Notes under the pieces: model-generated
Seen by the model: only the letters and a program-made list of their open reading frames with translations
Told to the model about the DNA's origin: nothing
Databases searched by the model: none
Position numbers and translations under genes: made by a program
Origin: Caulobacter sp. CCH9-E1
GTDB lineage: Bacteria > Pseudomonadota > Alphaproteobacteria > Caulobacterales > Caulobacteraceae
Reading direction: 5' to 3'
Assembly (NCBI RefSeq): GCF_001556515.1
Contig: NZ_LSJA01000073.1
Span: forward strand, 21,583-85,582
Length of the DNA: 64,000 bases
Shown: one piece after another, positions 16,198 through 25,664 of the stretch
Layout of the letters: each line of letters begins with the position of its first letter
Numbering within the stretch: position 1 is the stretch's first letter

Positions 16198-19100
16198 ATG
16201 CCGAAGTTCTTCATCGAACGACCGATCTTCGCCTGGGTCATCGCCATCGCGATCATCCTGGCCGGCCTGATGGCCATCCCCCGCCTGCCCGTGGCGCGCT
16301 ACCCCGTCGTCGCGCCGCCCACGGTCAGCATCTACGCCAGCTATCCCGGCGCCACGCCCCAGGCCATGAACGACTCGGTCGTGGGCCTGATCGAGCGCGA
16401 GCTCTCCAGCGTCAAGAACCTCCTCTATTTCGAGTCCTCGACCGACAGCTCGGGCTCGGCGACGATCACGGCGACCTTCAAGCCCGGCACGAACCCCGAG
16501 CTGGCCCAGGTCGATGTCCAGAACCGGCTGAAGACCGTCGAGCCGCGCCTGCCCCAGACCGTGCGCCAGACCGGCGTCAGCGTCGAGAGCGCCGCGTCCA
16601 ACTTCCTGATGATGGTCAGCCTCCGCAGCGTCGACGGGCGCGACGACGAGGTCGCGCTCAGCGACTACATGGTCCGCAACATCGCCGACGAGCTGAAGCG
16701 CGTGCCGGGCGTCGGGCGAGTGCAGATGTTCGGCTCCGAGCGCGCCATGCGGATCTGGGTCGACCCGAACAAGCTGGCGGGCTTCAATCTCTCACTCGGC
16801 GACGTCACGGCGGCGATCGCGGCCCAGAACCAGCAGCTCGCGCCCGGCGCGCTGGGCGGCGAGCCCACGGTCAAGGACCAGCGTGTGACGGTCCCGCTGA
16901 CCGCCGAAGGCCAGCTGCGGACCGTCGAGCAGTTCAAGGCCATCGTCCTGCGCGCCAACACCTCGGGTTCGCGCGTCACCCTAGGCGACGTCGCCCGGAT
17001 CGAGCTGAACTCGGCCAACTTCAACTTCACGACCCGGGAAAATGGCCAGCCAGCGACGGCGCTCGGCGTTCAGCTGTCGCCCGGCGGCAACGCGGTGCGA
17101 ACCGCGGCGGCGATCCAGAGCCGGCTCGACGAGCTGCAGAAGGCCGCGCCGCCCGGCATGCAGTTGGCCATCCCCTTCAACACCGCGCCATTCGTGCGGG
17201 TCTCGATCGAGAAGGTCGTCCAGACCCTGGTCGAGGCCATGGCGCTGGTGTTCCTGGTGATGTTCCTGTTCCTGCAAAAGGTCCGCTACACTCTGATCCC
17301 CGCCATCGTCGCGCCCATCGCCCTGCTGGGGACGTTCACGGTGATGCTGTCGGCGGGCTTTTCGATCAACGTGCTGACCATGTTCGGCATGGTGCTGGCG
17401 ATCGGCATCATCGTCGATGACGCGATCGTCGTGGTCGAGGCCGTCGAGCGGATCATGGCCGCCGAGGGCCTCTCGCCCAAGGACGCCACCCGCAAGGCCA
17501 TGTCGGAAATGACCAGCGCGATCATCGGCATCACCGCCGTGCTGGCGGCCGTGTTCATCCCGATGGCGCTGGCGGACGGTTCGGTCGGCGCGATCTATCG
17601 TCAGTTCACCCTGTCGATGGCCGTCTCGATTCTGTTCTCGGCCTTCCTGGCCCTGTCCCTGACGCCGGCCCTCTGCGCGACCTTGCTCAAGCCGATCGAC
17701 GGCCATGCGCCCAAGACGGGCTTCTTCGCCTGGTTCGACCAACGCTTTGATCGCCTTACCGACGGTTACGAGCGGCTGCTGGGCAAGGTGCTGCGCCGGG
17801 GCGGACGCGCGATGGTCGCGTTCGGCGTCGTCGTCGCCGTCACGGCGGGCGCCTTCCTGGTCCTGCCGTCGGCCTTCCTTCCCGAGGAAGACCAGGGCTA
17901 CTTCATGACCTCGTTCCAACTGCCGGCCGACGCCACGGCGCAGCGCACCAGCGAAGCCGTCGCGCGCTTCGAGCACTACGCCCGCACGCGCCCCGCCATC
18001 GAGACGACCCAGGCCGTCACCGGCTTCAGCTTCTCGGGCCAAGGCCCCAACGCCGCGCTCGTCTTCACGATGCTCAAGGACTGGAAGAAGCGTGACGGCG
18101 CGACCAGCGCCGGCGAGGTCCAGGCCGCGTCCGAGGCCATGAAGGTCCAGCGCGAGGGCGAGATCATGTCGGTGATGCCGCCGTCGATCGACGAGCTGGG
18201 CAACTCGTCGGGCTTCACCCTGGCGCTGCAGGACCACGCCAATCGCGGTCCGGAGGCGCTGATCAACGCCCAGACGCGCCTGCTGGAGCTCGCCGCCCAA
18301 AGCAAACTGGTGGCCGGCGTCTATCCCGACGGCCTTCCGCCAGGTTCGACGGTGCGGCTGGATATCGACCGGCAGAAGGCTCAGGCCCTGGGCGTCTCTT
18401 TCGCGGCGATCGGCGACACCCTGTCGACCGCCCTGGGCTCCAGCTACGTCAACGACTTCATCAACGCGGGCCGCCTGCAGCAGGTGATCGTCCAGGCCGA
18501 CGCGCCGTTCCGGATGCAGCTCGGCGACGTGTTGAAACTCTATGTCCGCAACGAGTCCGGCGGGATGGTTGCGCTGTCCGAGGTGGTGACGCCGGTCTGG
18601 ACCAAGGCTCCGGCCCAGATGATGCGCTTCAACGGTTATCCATCGGTCCGTCTCACGGGATCGGCGGCGCCCGGCGTCTCGAGCGGCCAGGCGATGGCTG
18701 AAATGGAGCGACTGGCCGCCCAGCTTCCCGGGAGCTACGCGGTCGCGTGGACCGGTCAGTCGCTGCAGGAGAAGCTGGCGGGCGCCCAGGCCCCCGCCTT
18801 GCTCGCCCTGTCGATGCTGGTCGTTTTCCTCGTGCTGGCGGCGCTTTATGAGAGCTGGTCGATCCCGCTATCGGTGATGCTGGCCATCCCGCTGGGCCTG
18901 ATCGGCGCCTTGGCCGCAGTGCTGCTGCGCGGCCTGCCCAACGACGTCTTCTTCAAGGTCGGACTGATCACCATCATCGGCCTGTCGGCCAAGAACGCCA
19001 TCCTGATCGTCGAGTTCGCCCAGGCCAGCCGCGCCCAAGGGATGGGCCTCGCCGAAGCGGCCATCCACGCCGCCAAGCTGCGCTTGCGCCCGATCCTGAT

Positions 19101-19314
19101 GACCAGCCTGGCCTTCGCCTTGGGCGTCGTCCCCCTGGTCATCGCCTCGGGCGCAGCGGCCGAAACCCAGCGCGCCATCGGCACGGGCGTGTTCGGCGGG
19201 ATGATCACCGGGACCCTGCTAGCCATCGTCCTGGTTCCCGTCTTCTTCGTCGTGGTCGCCGGCGCGGCCGAGCGCCTGACCTCACGACACAAAGCCGCTT
19301 CGGCGGAGGGCTGA
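16198..19314 (+). CDS. HAE1-type RND multidrug efflux permease
   Basis: This 1038-residue inner-membrane pump is AcrB/AdeB-like. It starts MPKFFIERPIFAWVIAIAIILAG, the usual first helix, and has 12 helices with two large periplasmic loops. The proton-relay residues are visible as the Asp pair in GIIVDDAIVVVEAVERIM (TM4) and the Lys of GLSAKNAILIVEFA (TM10). The length and periplasmic motifs fit drug-type rather than heavy-metal RND pumps. It forms the tripartite pump with the flanking adaptor and outer-membrane channel. Confidence 0.96.
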   Translation: MPKFFIERPIFAWVIAIAIILAGLMAIPRLPVARYPVVAPPTVSIYASYPGATPQAMNDSVVGLIERELSSVKNLLYFESSTDSSGSATITATFKPGTNPELAQVDVQNRLKTVEPRLPQTVRQTGVSVESAASNFLMMVSLRSVDGRDDEVALSDYMVRNIADELKRVPGVGRVQMFGSERAMRIWVDPNKLAGFNLSLGDVTAAIAAQNQQLAPGALGGEPTVKDQRVTVPLTAEGQLRTVEQFKAIVLRANTSGSRVTLGDVARIELNSANFNFTTRENGQPATALGVQLSPGGNAVRTAAAIQSRLDELQKAAPPGMQLAIPFNTAPFVRVSIEKVVQTLVEAMALVFLVMFLFLQKVRYTLIPAIVAPIALLGTFTVMLSAGFSINVLTMFGMVLAIGIIVDDAIVVVEAVERIMAAEGLSPKDATRKAMSEMTSAIIGITAVLAAVFIPMALADGSVGAIYRQFTLSMAVSILFSAFLALSLTPALCATLLKPIDGHAPKTGFFAWFDQRFDRLTDGYERLLGKVLRRGGRAMVAFGVVVAVTAGAFLVLPSAFLPEEDQGYFMTSFQLPADATAQRTSEAVARFEHYARTRPAIETTQAVTGFSFSGQGPNAALVFTMLKDWKKRDGATSAGEVQAASEAMKVQREGEIMSVMPPSIDELGNSSGFTLALQDHANRGPEALINAQTRLLELAAQSKLVAGVYPDGLPPGSTVRLDIDRQKAQALGVSFAAIGDTLSTALGSSYVNDFINAGRLQQVIVQADAPFRMQLGDVLKLYVRNESGGMVALSEVVTPVWTKAPAQMMRFNGYPSVRLTGSAAPGVSSGQAMAEMERLAAQLPGSYAVAWTGQSLQEKLAGAQAPALLALSMLVVFLVLAALYESWSIPLSVMLAIPLGLIGALAAVLLRGLPNDVFFKVGLITIIGLSAKNAILIVEFAQASRAQGMGLAEAAIHAAKLRLRPILMTSLAFALGVVPLVIASGAAAETQRAIGTGVFGGMITGTLLAIVLVPVFFVVVAGAAERLTSRHKAASAEG

Positions 19315-19317
19315 TCC

Positions 19318-20694
19318 ATGCGTGCTCTCATCCTCTCCAGCGCGGCGCTGCTTGGCGCCTGCTCCGTCACGCCTCGCCTGGAGCTCCCTGCGGCGCCGGT
19401 CGCCGCGGCCTATCCCGTAATCGAAGGCGGCGTGGCGACGGACATGCCTGCGGCAAGATCATTGGCCTGGAAGCAGGTCTATGGCGATCCGAGGCTTCAG
19501 GCCCTGATCAGTCAAGCCCTGGACCAGAGCCGCGATCTCCGCGCCGCTCTGCTGAACGTCGAGGCCGCCCGCGCCGAACGCGGCATCGCTCGCGGCGCCT
19601 TGGGTCCGAGCCTCGACGCCAATCTGTCCAGAACCCAAGAGCGCTCACCGTCTCAGGGCCGGTCGGACGCCTATGCGGCCAATCTTGGATTGACGGCCTT
19701 CGAGCTGGACCTGTTCGGACGCCTCCGGGCCCAATCCAGCGCCGCCGCCGAGCGCTATCTGGCCAGCGAGACCGGCGCCCGCGCCGCTCGGATCACTCTG
19801 ATCTCGGCGGTCGCGACGGCCTATCTCGACGAGCGGCTGGCCGAGGAGCAGCTGGCGCTGACCGAAGCCACCCTGTCGGACTGGCGCGCGTCGCTCGACA
19901 TCGCCCGGCGGCTCAAATCGGCCTCACAAGCCAGCGGCCTCGATGTCGCCCAGGCCGATGGTCTGGTGCGCCAGGCCGAGGCCGATCGCGAGGCTGGCCG
20001 ACGAGCTCTCGCCCGGGCCCGCAATGCTCTTGAGCTCGTGGTCGGCGGGCCGGAACCGGCTTCGCTTCCACCGCCCATTCCCCTCGCCAACCAGCCGCTT
20101 CCGACCCAGCTGGAGCCAGGCTTGCCCGCCGAACTGCTGGTGCGGCGCCCCGACATCGCGCAGGCCGAACACATGCTACGCGCCGCCAACGCTGATGTCG
20201 GCGCCGCGCGAGCGGCCCTGCTGCCCAGGATCTCGCTGACCGGCGCGCTCGGCGGCGCGAGCTCAGATCTCGGCGCCCTGTTTGTCTCCGGAAGTCGCGC
20301 CTGGTCTTTCGCTCCGCAGATCACCCAGCCGATCTTCCGAAGCGGACAATTGCGCGGCGCCGTGGCCTTGAGCGAGGCGCGCAAGTCGCTCGCCGTGACC
20401 ACCTATGAAAGGCAGATCCAGGTCGCCTTCCGTGAAGTAGCCGACGGCCTCGCGGCTCAAGCCACCTTCGCCAACCAGGTCCATCTCCAAGAGGGCGTGG
20501 CCGAGGCCGCGCGTCAACGTCTGCGGCTCTCGGACCTGCGCTATCGCGCCGGGCTGGACGGCCGTCTCGAGCTGCTCGACGCGCAGCGCGCCGACTACGC
20601 GGCGCGCCAAGCCCTGCTGTCGCTCAAGCACGATCAGCTCGCGGCCATGGTCGCGCTCTACGCCGCGCTCGGCGGTGGTTTGGGGCCGGCGTAG
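19318..20694 (+). CDS. RND efflux outer-membrane channel (NodT/OprM family lipoprotein)
   Basis: This 458-residue TolC-like factor has a lipobox at Cys15 (AALLGAC). Two outer-membrane-efflux repeats follow, with characteristic segments LNVEAARAERGIARGALGPSLDANLSRTQ, LFGRLRAQSSAAAERYLASE, ELLVRRPDIAQAEHMLRAANADVGAARAALLPRISLTG and LSDLRYRAGLDGRLELLDAQR. It begins 3 bp after the permease stop, so the three pump genes are one operon. It provides the outer-membrane exit duct. Confidence 0.95.
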   Translation: MRALILSSAALLGACSVTPRLELPAAPVAAAYPVIEGGVATDMPAARSLAWKQVYGDPRLQALISQALDQSRDLRAALLNVEAARAERGIARGALGPSLDANLSRTQERSPSQGRSDAYAANLGLTAFELDLFGRLRAQSSAAAERYLASETGARAARITLISAVATAYLDERLAEEQLALTEATLSDWRASLDIARRLKSASQASGLDVAQADGLVRQAEADREAGRRALARARNALELVVGGPEPASLPPPIPLANQPLPTQLEPGLPAELLVRRPDIAQAEHMLRAANADVGAARAALLPRISLTGALGGASSDLGALFVSGSRAWSFAPQITQPIFRSGQLRGAVALSEARKSLAVTTYERQIQVAFREVADGLAAQATFANQVHLQEGVAEAARQRLRLSDLRYRAGLDGRLELLDAQRADYAARQALLSLKHDQLAAMVALYAALGGGLGPA

Positions 20695-20725
20695 CGATCC
20701 CGCGAACCGCCGAACTCGAAGCCTC

Positions 20726-21274
20726 GTGACAGACGTTCCACACAAGCCTGGCAAGCACGCACTGGTCCTCGACTACTTCGCGCGCCGAGAGGACATGCGT
20801 CGCTTCTTCTCTATCCGCACCCGCGCGAGCGCGGATGTCGAGGACCTGATGCAGGATCTCTTCCTGAAGGTTCAGCGGGTGGATAGCGACGCCATCGAGA
20901 ACCCGTCCGCCTATCTTTACCGATTGGCCTCGAACCTACTGCTGGACCGGCTCCGCGCTCGGCGACGTTCCGAGGCCCGCGACGCTGATTGGCGGAGCGT
21001 AAGCCACGCGACCGTAGATGGAGCCGACATCGCGGATGCGCCGGACGCCGAGGCCGCGGTGGACGCTCGCCTGCGGCTTGAGCGATTGACCCAGGCGCTC
21101 GCGGAGTTGCCCCCTAGAACGCAGCAAGTGTTCTGGCTGCACAAGTTCGATGGCCTGACCCACGCCCAGACGGCGGAGCGACTTGGAATTTCGCGGAGCG
21201 CGGTCGAGAAACACATGACGCGCGCGCTCCGGCGCCTGCTTGCGAAAGTCGGCGATCACATCGGCGAGGGATGA
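20726..21274 (+). CDS. orphan ECF sigma factor, FecI-like
   Basis: The protein is 182 residues from a GTG at 20726; an upstream in-frame ATG at 20675 would overlap the channel gene. Region 2 is seen in LVLDYFARREDMRRFFSIRTRASADVEDLMQDLFLKVQR and NPSAYLYRLASNLLLDRLRAR. Region 4 is LPPRTQQVFWLHKFDGLTHAQTAERLGISRSAVEKHMTRALRRL, typical of FecI/iron-type ECF factors. Such factors normally sit beside a FecR anti-sigma gene and an STN-domain receptor. Neither is here: the next gene is a TBDR without an STN domain, 419 bp away. Its control and targets cannot be read from the window. Confidence 0.85.
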   Translation: MTDVPHKPGKHALVLDYFARREDMRRFFSIRTRASADVEDLMQDLFLKVQRVDSDAIENPSAYLYRLASNLLLDRLRARRRSEARDADWRSVSHATVDGADIADAPDAEAAVDARLRLERLTQALAELPPRTQQVFWLHKFDGLTHAQTAERLGISRSAVEKHMTRALRRLLAKVGDHIGEG

Positions 21275-21693
21275 GGTCGCTCAGCGCGCTGCGTCTTGCC
21301 CCGCGGCGTCGGCAGCTCACCCTCTCCACATATCCTCCGCAAAGCCGCCGTCCGCATTCCTGGGGGCGCTTGACCGGCGCCGGCTTCATTCGCCCCTTCG
21401 CCCCTCAGGCTGCGGCCGGCCCGGAAACAAAAGCCGGAATGTCGATCCGCCCAACCGTCAACAAGGCGTCATACTTTAATCGTATAGAAAATCCGGTCTC
21501 ATTTGTATTTTTGATATTCCGTTCGTAAGGGGGCTTCACGAACGGCGCATCGCGGACGGGACCCAGCCTCACACATCTCTCCCTGAACGGCCTCCTGCCA
21601 GGCCTTCAGGTCATTAGCCCGTAGGCGTTCGCCGGCGGGAGGGGACGGCGCGCGCCTGGGGCGGGCGTCGGGACACATTCAACGGAGTTACCC
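21275..21693. promoter_or_regulatory. 419-bp gene-free leader of the TBDR at 21694
   Basis: I see no convincing gene. An AT-rich island at about 21470-21530 stands out from the G+C-rich surroundings. It contains TTTGATATT (21510-21518), a 9-mer that recurs immediately before the HD-oxygenase start (25653-25661), so it may carry the promoter and a site for the LysR regulator at 24696. The long leader to the receptor ATG could also carry post-transcriptional control, but no named riboswitch fold was recognised. Confidence 0.4.
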
Positions 21694-24543
21694 ATGTTCA
21701 GCCCGCCATCGCGTCTTAAGCTCGCGGTCCTGACCGGAGCCAGCCTATTCGCGCTCGCCTTCGTTTCGGGCGCTCACGCTCAGTCGGCGAATAATCAGAA
21801 CCAGAAGAACCAAGCCAAGCCGGCGACCGACGACGCCGTCAGCGAAGTGGTCATCACCGGTCAGCGCCTGTCGACCGCCAACTCGATCGAGGAACAGAAA
21901 AAGGCCACCGGCGTCGTCAACGTCATTTCCGCCGACGACCTGGGCAAGCTGCCCGACGCGAACGTGGCCGACGCCCTGGCCCGCATTCCCGGCGTCAATG
22001 TCGTGGTCAACCAGGAGACCGGCGAAGGCGAATACGTCTCGATCCGCGGCCTGGCCAGCACCTACAACGCCTATTCGATCAACGGCGTGCGCGTGGCGCT
22101 GACCGACTCCGGCTCGCGCAAGATGTCGATGACGGTTCTGCCGCCCAACGGCCTGAAGGCGATCGCGGTCAACAAGACCCTGACGCCCGACCTGGACGGC
22201 GACGCCATCGGCGGTTCGGTCAACTTCGTCACCCCGACCGCCTTCGACTTCCGCAAGCCCACCCTGCGCGTCTTCGCCTCGTACGGCCTTAATGACCGCG
22301 CCCAGAAGCAGGACGAACCGGCCGGCAGCGGCCAGATCCAGATCGACGGCGCCCGCAAGTTCGGCAACGGCGACTTTGGCCTGTTCGGCTCGGTCTATTA
22401 CGGCAAGAGCCACTACACCAACGAGGAGTCCGAGAACGACGGCGAGTGGGAGCCCTACCGCTGGCGCAAGGACTCGATCGAGCCGATCGACAGCCGCTCG
22501 ATGTATCTGCCAGGCATCGACCTGGACTTCCGTCGCGGCGAACAGGAGCGCTTTGGCGGCAACTTCTCGGTCGATTATCAGATCGACCAGCACAACTTCT
22601 ATGTCCGCGGCCAGTACGCCAAGCTGAACCGCACCGGCACCAACGACTACACCGACTTTCGTAGCCGTCCGACCAAGCGCCTGACGCAGGTCAACCTGGA
22701 AGACACCACCCTGCGCCAGCCGGAGCAGATGATCACCGGCCGCGATCCGGTGAAGGGCAACATCTACGGCTACACGGCCGGCCAGATCGTCGACACGGAC
22801 AAGGACGGCCTGATCACCGACGCCGACCGCAAGTCGGGCAACTCGTACTGGTCGCTGTTCGGCCGCTCGGGGGTGTGGAACCCGCAGGCGTTTCAGTTCG
22901 CCCGCACCCATGAGTCCCAGGACCAGGAGTCCTCGCTCTACACGATCAACGCCGGCGGCCAGAGCCGCTTCGATCGCCTGAGCCTCGACTACGACCTGAG
23001 CTACTCGTACGGCGAGAAGGGCACGCCGCTGTACTACGGCATCGGCTACAACTGCGATAAGTGCTCGACCGATCCGATGTTCACCTCGACGGGCATCCTG
23101 TGGTCGTCGGCCGATCCGCGCTTCCCGCTGGCGCAACTGCCGGCCTATGCGGCCAATGTCGATCACCGCGACGATCTGCTGCCGTTCGACGGCGCCTCGA
23201 TGAGCAAGGACAAGCAGTCCGACGCCCGCACCGCGCTGAAGGTCGACGCCCGTTATGAGGTCGGCGGCCTGTTCGACTATGTGAAGGCCGGCTTCAAGTA
23301 TCTGAAGTCGGAGCGCGACTACGACTCCACGCCGATCTGGGAAGGCGATCTGTCGGGCACGCCGCTGAACGGCAAGTCGCTCGCGGCGTCGGGCTTGGTC
23401 GAGCGTCAGGTCGATGGCTTCTTCAAGGACCGCTACTACTATGGCTCGATCCTGAGCCGTGATCGGGTAATCGCCGCGGTGAACGCCGCCCGCGCCGCCA
23501 ACCCGGTGACCTACTCGGCCGCCGACCTGAGCAAGGACGACAAGAAGGGCACGGAAACCATCTACGCTGGCTACGCCCTAGCTCACCTGCGCTCGGGCGG
23601 CCTGGAGGTCGTCGGCGGCGCCCGCGTCGAGCACACCAAGGTGGAGACCACCGCCTGGATCAGCGACGCCACGTCGTCGGGCTTCGGCAAGACCAACCGC
23701 GACTACACCAACTTCCTGCCCAGCATCACCGCCGTCTATCGCCAGGGTCAGAACCTGGTCTATCGCGGCGCGATCTGGACCAGCTTCTCGCGTCCGGAAT
23801 ATTCGAACATCTCGCGCGGCGAAAGCGTGACCCGCGACCCGGCGACCAAGGAAATCATCGCCATCAGCCGCGGCAATCCGGACCTGAAGCCCGGCGAGTC
23901 GGTCAATTTCGACGTGTCGGCCGAATGGTATCCGGATCGCTCGAGCGTCTTGTCGATCGGCGTCTTCCACAAGAAGATCAAGAACTTCATCTTCACCAAC
24001 GGTCGCTCGGTCAGCGCCCCGACCAAGGAAGGCACGATCACCATCACCCAGCCGCAGAACGGCGAGGACGCGACCTTGACGGGCGTGGAGTTGAATCTGA
24101 TCAAGTCGTTCGAAGGCCTTGCGGCGCCGTTCGACGGCTTTGGCGTCGAGGCCAACGTCACCTCGCAGACATCCGAGGCCGAAACGGGCCTCGACTACCG
24201 TCGCGGTCACCCGATCACGTTCCTGCAGGCGCCGGACCTGATCTACAACACCTCGCTGACCTATCAGAAGTACGGCATCGAAGCCAAACTCAGCTATCAG
24301 TACCAAGGCGCCTACATCGAAGACACGCGCGACAACGCGGTCGACAAGTGGGTGCAGCCGAACAAGTCGCTCGACCTGCACACGCGCTATAACATTCGCC
24401 AGGGCCTGACCGTGGATTTCGACGTGCAGAACATCCTCGACGGTCACCGTTACTACACGACCAAGGGTAAGAACCCGACGTATCAGAAGGACTATATGGA
24501 GCCGGGCCGGAACTTCATCCTGCGCGTCGCCTATTCCTACTGA
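21694..24543 (+). CDS. TonB-dependent receptor of the phospholipase/oxygenase locus
   Basis: This 949-residue receptor has a signal peptide ending about SGAHAQ and a TonB box (VSEVVITGQRLSTAN). The plug is IPGVNVVVNQETGEGEYVSIRGL through LDGDAIGGSVNFVTPT, and a long barrel ends RNFILRVAYSY. The plug wording (SIEEQKKATGVVNVISADDLGKLPDANVADALARIPGV) belongs to the large TBDR group for non-iron organic substrates common in caulobacters and sphingomonads. There is no STN domain. A strong terminator follows at 24565. The next genes encode a LysR regulator, a PhnZ/TmpB-like oxygenase and phospholipase C, suggesting an organophosphorus or lipid-derived ligand. That ligand is inference. Confidence 0.93.
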   Translation: MFSPPSRLKLAVLTGASLFALAFVSGAHAQSANNQNQKNQAKPATDDAVSEVVITGQRLSTANSIEEQKKATGVVNVISADDLGKLPDANVADALARIPGVNVVVNQETGEGEYVSIRGLASTYNAYSINGVRVALTDSGSRKMSMTVLPPNGLKAIAVNKTLTPDLDGDAIGGSVNFVTPTAFDFRKPTLRVFASYGLNDRAQKQDEPAGSGQIQIDGARKFGNGDFGLFGSVYYGKSHYTNEESENDGEWEPYRWRKDSIEPIDSRSMYLPGIDLDFRRGEQERFGGNFSVDYQIDQHNFYVRGQYAKLNRTGTNDYTDFRSRPTKRLTQVNLEDTTLRQPEQMITGRDPVKGNIYGYTAGQIVDTDKDGLITDADRKSGNSYWSLFGRSGVWNPQAFQFARTHESQDQESSLYTINAGGQSRFDRLSLDYDLSYSYGEKGTPLYYGIGYNCDKCSTDPMFTSTGILWSSADPRFPLAQLPAYAANVDHRDDLLPFDGASMSKDKQSDARTALKVDARYEVGGLFDYVKAGFKYLKSERDYDSTPIWEGDLSGTPLNGKSLAASGLVERQVDGFFKDRYYYGSILSRDRVIAAVNAARAANPVTYSAADLSKDDKKGTETIYAGYALAHLRSGGLEVVGGARVEHTKVETTAWISDATSSGFGKTNRDYTNFLPSITAVYRQGQNLVYRGAIWTSFSRPEYSNISRGESVTRDPATKEIIAISRGNPDLKPGESVNFDVSAEWYPDRSSVLSIGVFHKKIKNFIFTNGRSVSAPTKEGTITITQPQNGEDATLTGVELNLIKSFEGLAAPFDGFGVEANVTSQTSEAETGLDYRRGHPITFLQAPDLIYNTSLTYQKYGIEAKLSYQYQGAYIEDTRDNAVDKWVQPNKSLDLHTRYNIRQGLTVDFDVQNILDGHRYYTTKGKNPTYQKDYMEPGRNFILRVAYSY

Positions 24544-24564
24544 TCTGACCTGACCTTCTCGATT

Positions 24565-24598
24565 GCCCTTCCGGTTCGCGCCGGAAGGGCTTTTCTTT
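24565..24598 (+). terminator. intrinsic terminator after TBDR
   Basis: GCCCTTCCGG and CCGGAAGGGC form a perfect 10-bp stem with the loop TTCGCG, followed by TTTTCTTT. It lies 22 bp after the receptor stop and separates it from the LysR gene. Confidence 0.92.
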
Positions 24599-24695
24599 GG
24601 CCGCAAGGCCAGTGACTGCCTGTTGGGGCGGCGTCTGTTTGAGTTTACGGTCCCGATTTGTATGGTCCGCGGTGACACCTACCGAAGAGAGAATC

Positions 24696-25625
24696 ATGGC
24701 CGTTTCGCCCGAGGAAGGCGCCGAGCGTAGCCGGCGCCGTGAGACCGGCAGCCTGTCGATCGGGGCCCTTAAGGCCTTCGTCACGGTCGTGGATCAAGGC
24801 TCCTTCTCGCGCGCGGCCGCCGTGCTGGGTGTGTCCCAGCCCAACATCTCCAATCAGATCAACGCGCTGGAACAGATCTGCGGCGTCCGCCTGTTGAACC
24901 GCCGCACCCAGAACCAGAACCTGACCGACGCAGGACGTGAGCTCTATACGCGGGCGCGACTGGTCATCAGCCGCGTCGACGACTTCGAGATGACCGCCAA
25001 CCTGTTCAGCGGATTGAAGCGGGGGCGCATGTCGATCGGCTTTTCGACGCCGCCGATCGCCATGCAGCTGATCAGTCAGTTTCGGCGCACCTATCCAGAT
25101 ATCGAAATCTCCACGCGCCTGGGCAATACGCGCTCGCTGACGCACGACGTGATGGAGTGCCGGGCCGATGTGGCGATCATCTCGCTGCTGGAGCCCGATC
25201 CGGTTCTAGCTTGCCATCTGGTCTTCGAGCAGTCGCTTAACCTGATGGTCCCCATCGACCATCCCTTCGCCCAGCGCCCTCACATAGAAGCCCGCGAGCT
25301 GGGCGGCCTGCCGCTGGTTCTTCGGGAGGAGGGGTCGGTGACGCGCGCCTTGACGGAAATCGCGCTCGGTCGAAGCGCCAACAGCGTGGAAAGAGGCTTC
25401 ATCGTCGAGAGCCGCGAAGCGGTCAAGGAAGCCACCGCACACGGCATCGGGTTCGGCTGCATTCTGGATGGCGAGATCGGACACGACGCCCGGCTCAAGG
25501 CCCTGCCTGTCCACGGCCTGCCCCGCAGCGGCGGCGTCTACATCGTCACCTTGCGGGAAAACATGGAGATTCCGGCTGTGTCCGCCTTTATTCGCCTTGC
25601 CGGACTACGACACAGCGATCTATAA
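24696..25625 (+). CDS. LysR-family transcriptional regulator
   Basis: The ATG at 24696 with GAAGAGAG just upstream gives 309 residues. The N-terminal winged helix-turn-helix is LSIGALKAFVTVVDQGSFSRAAAVLGVSQPNISNQINALEQICGVRLLNRR. The periplasmic-binding-like effector domain begins GRMSIGFSTPPIAMQLISQF. It is followed after 39 bp by the HD-domain oxygenase and then phospholipase C, all on the same strand. LysR regulators often control aminoethylphosphonate-type genes, which agrees with the oxygenase neighbour. The effector is unknown. It may act on the AT-rich regions at 21470-21530 and 25620-25664. Confidence 0.92.
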   Translation: MAVSPEEGAERSRRRETGSLSIGALKAFVTVVDQGSFSRAAAVLGVSQPNISNQINALEQICGVRLLNRRTQNQNLTDAGRELYTRARLVISRVDDFEMTANLFSGLKRGRMSIGFSTPPIAMQLISQFRRTYPDIEISTRLGNTRSLTHDVMECRADVAIISLLEPDPVLACHLVFEQSLNLMVPIDHPFAQRPHIEARELGGLPLVLREEGSVTRALTEIALGRSANSVERGFIVESREAVKEATAHGIGFGCILDGEIGHDARLKALPVHGLPRSGGVYIVTLRENMEIPAVSAFIRLAGLRHSDL

Positions 25626-25661
25626 GTATGTCAAATACTGCTTACCAGCGGATTTGATATT
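25625..25661 (+). promoter_or_regulatory. AT-rich dyad and TTTGATATT element before the oxygenase gene
   Basis: AGTAT-GTCAA-ATACT (25625-25639) is a 15-bp dyad of the size bound by LysR proteins. TTTGATATT (25653-25661) repeats a 9-mer from the promoter of the TBDR at 21694. There is no Shine-Dalgarno sequence before the ATG at 25665, so a leaderless or start-proximal promoter is possible. Confidence 0.35.
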
Positions 25662-25664
25662 TTT

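Noticed and set aside
21271-21528. Small plus-strand ORFs after the ECF sigma factor, considered as a missing anti-sigma
   Set aside because: No transmembrane helix or FecR wording and no ribosome site; region is better read as promoter DNA.
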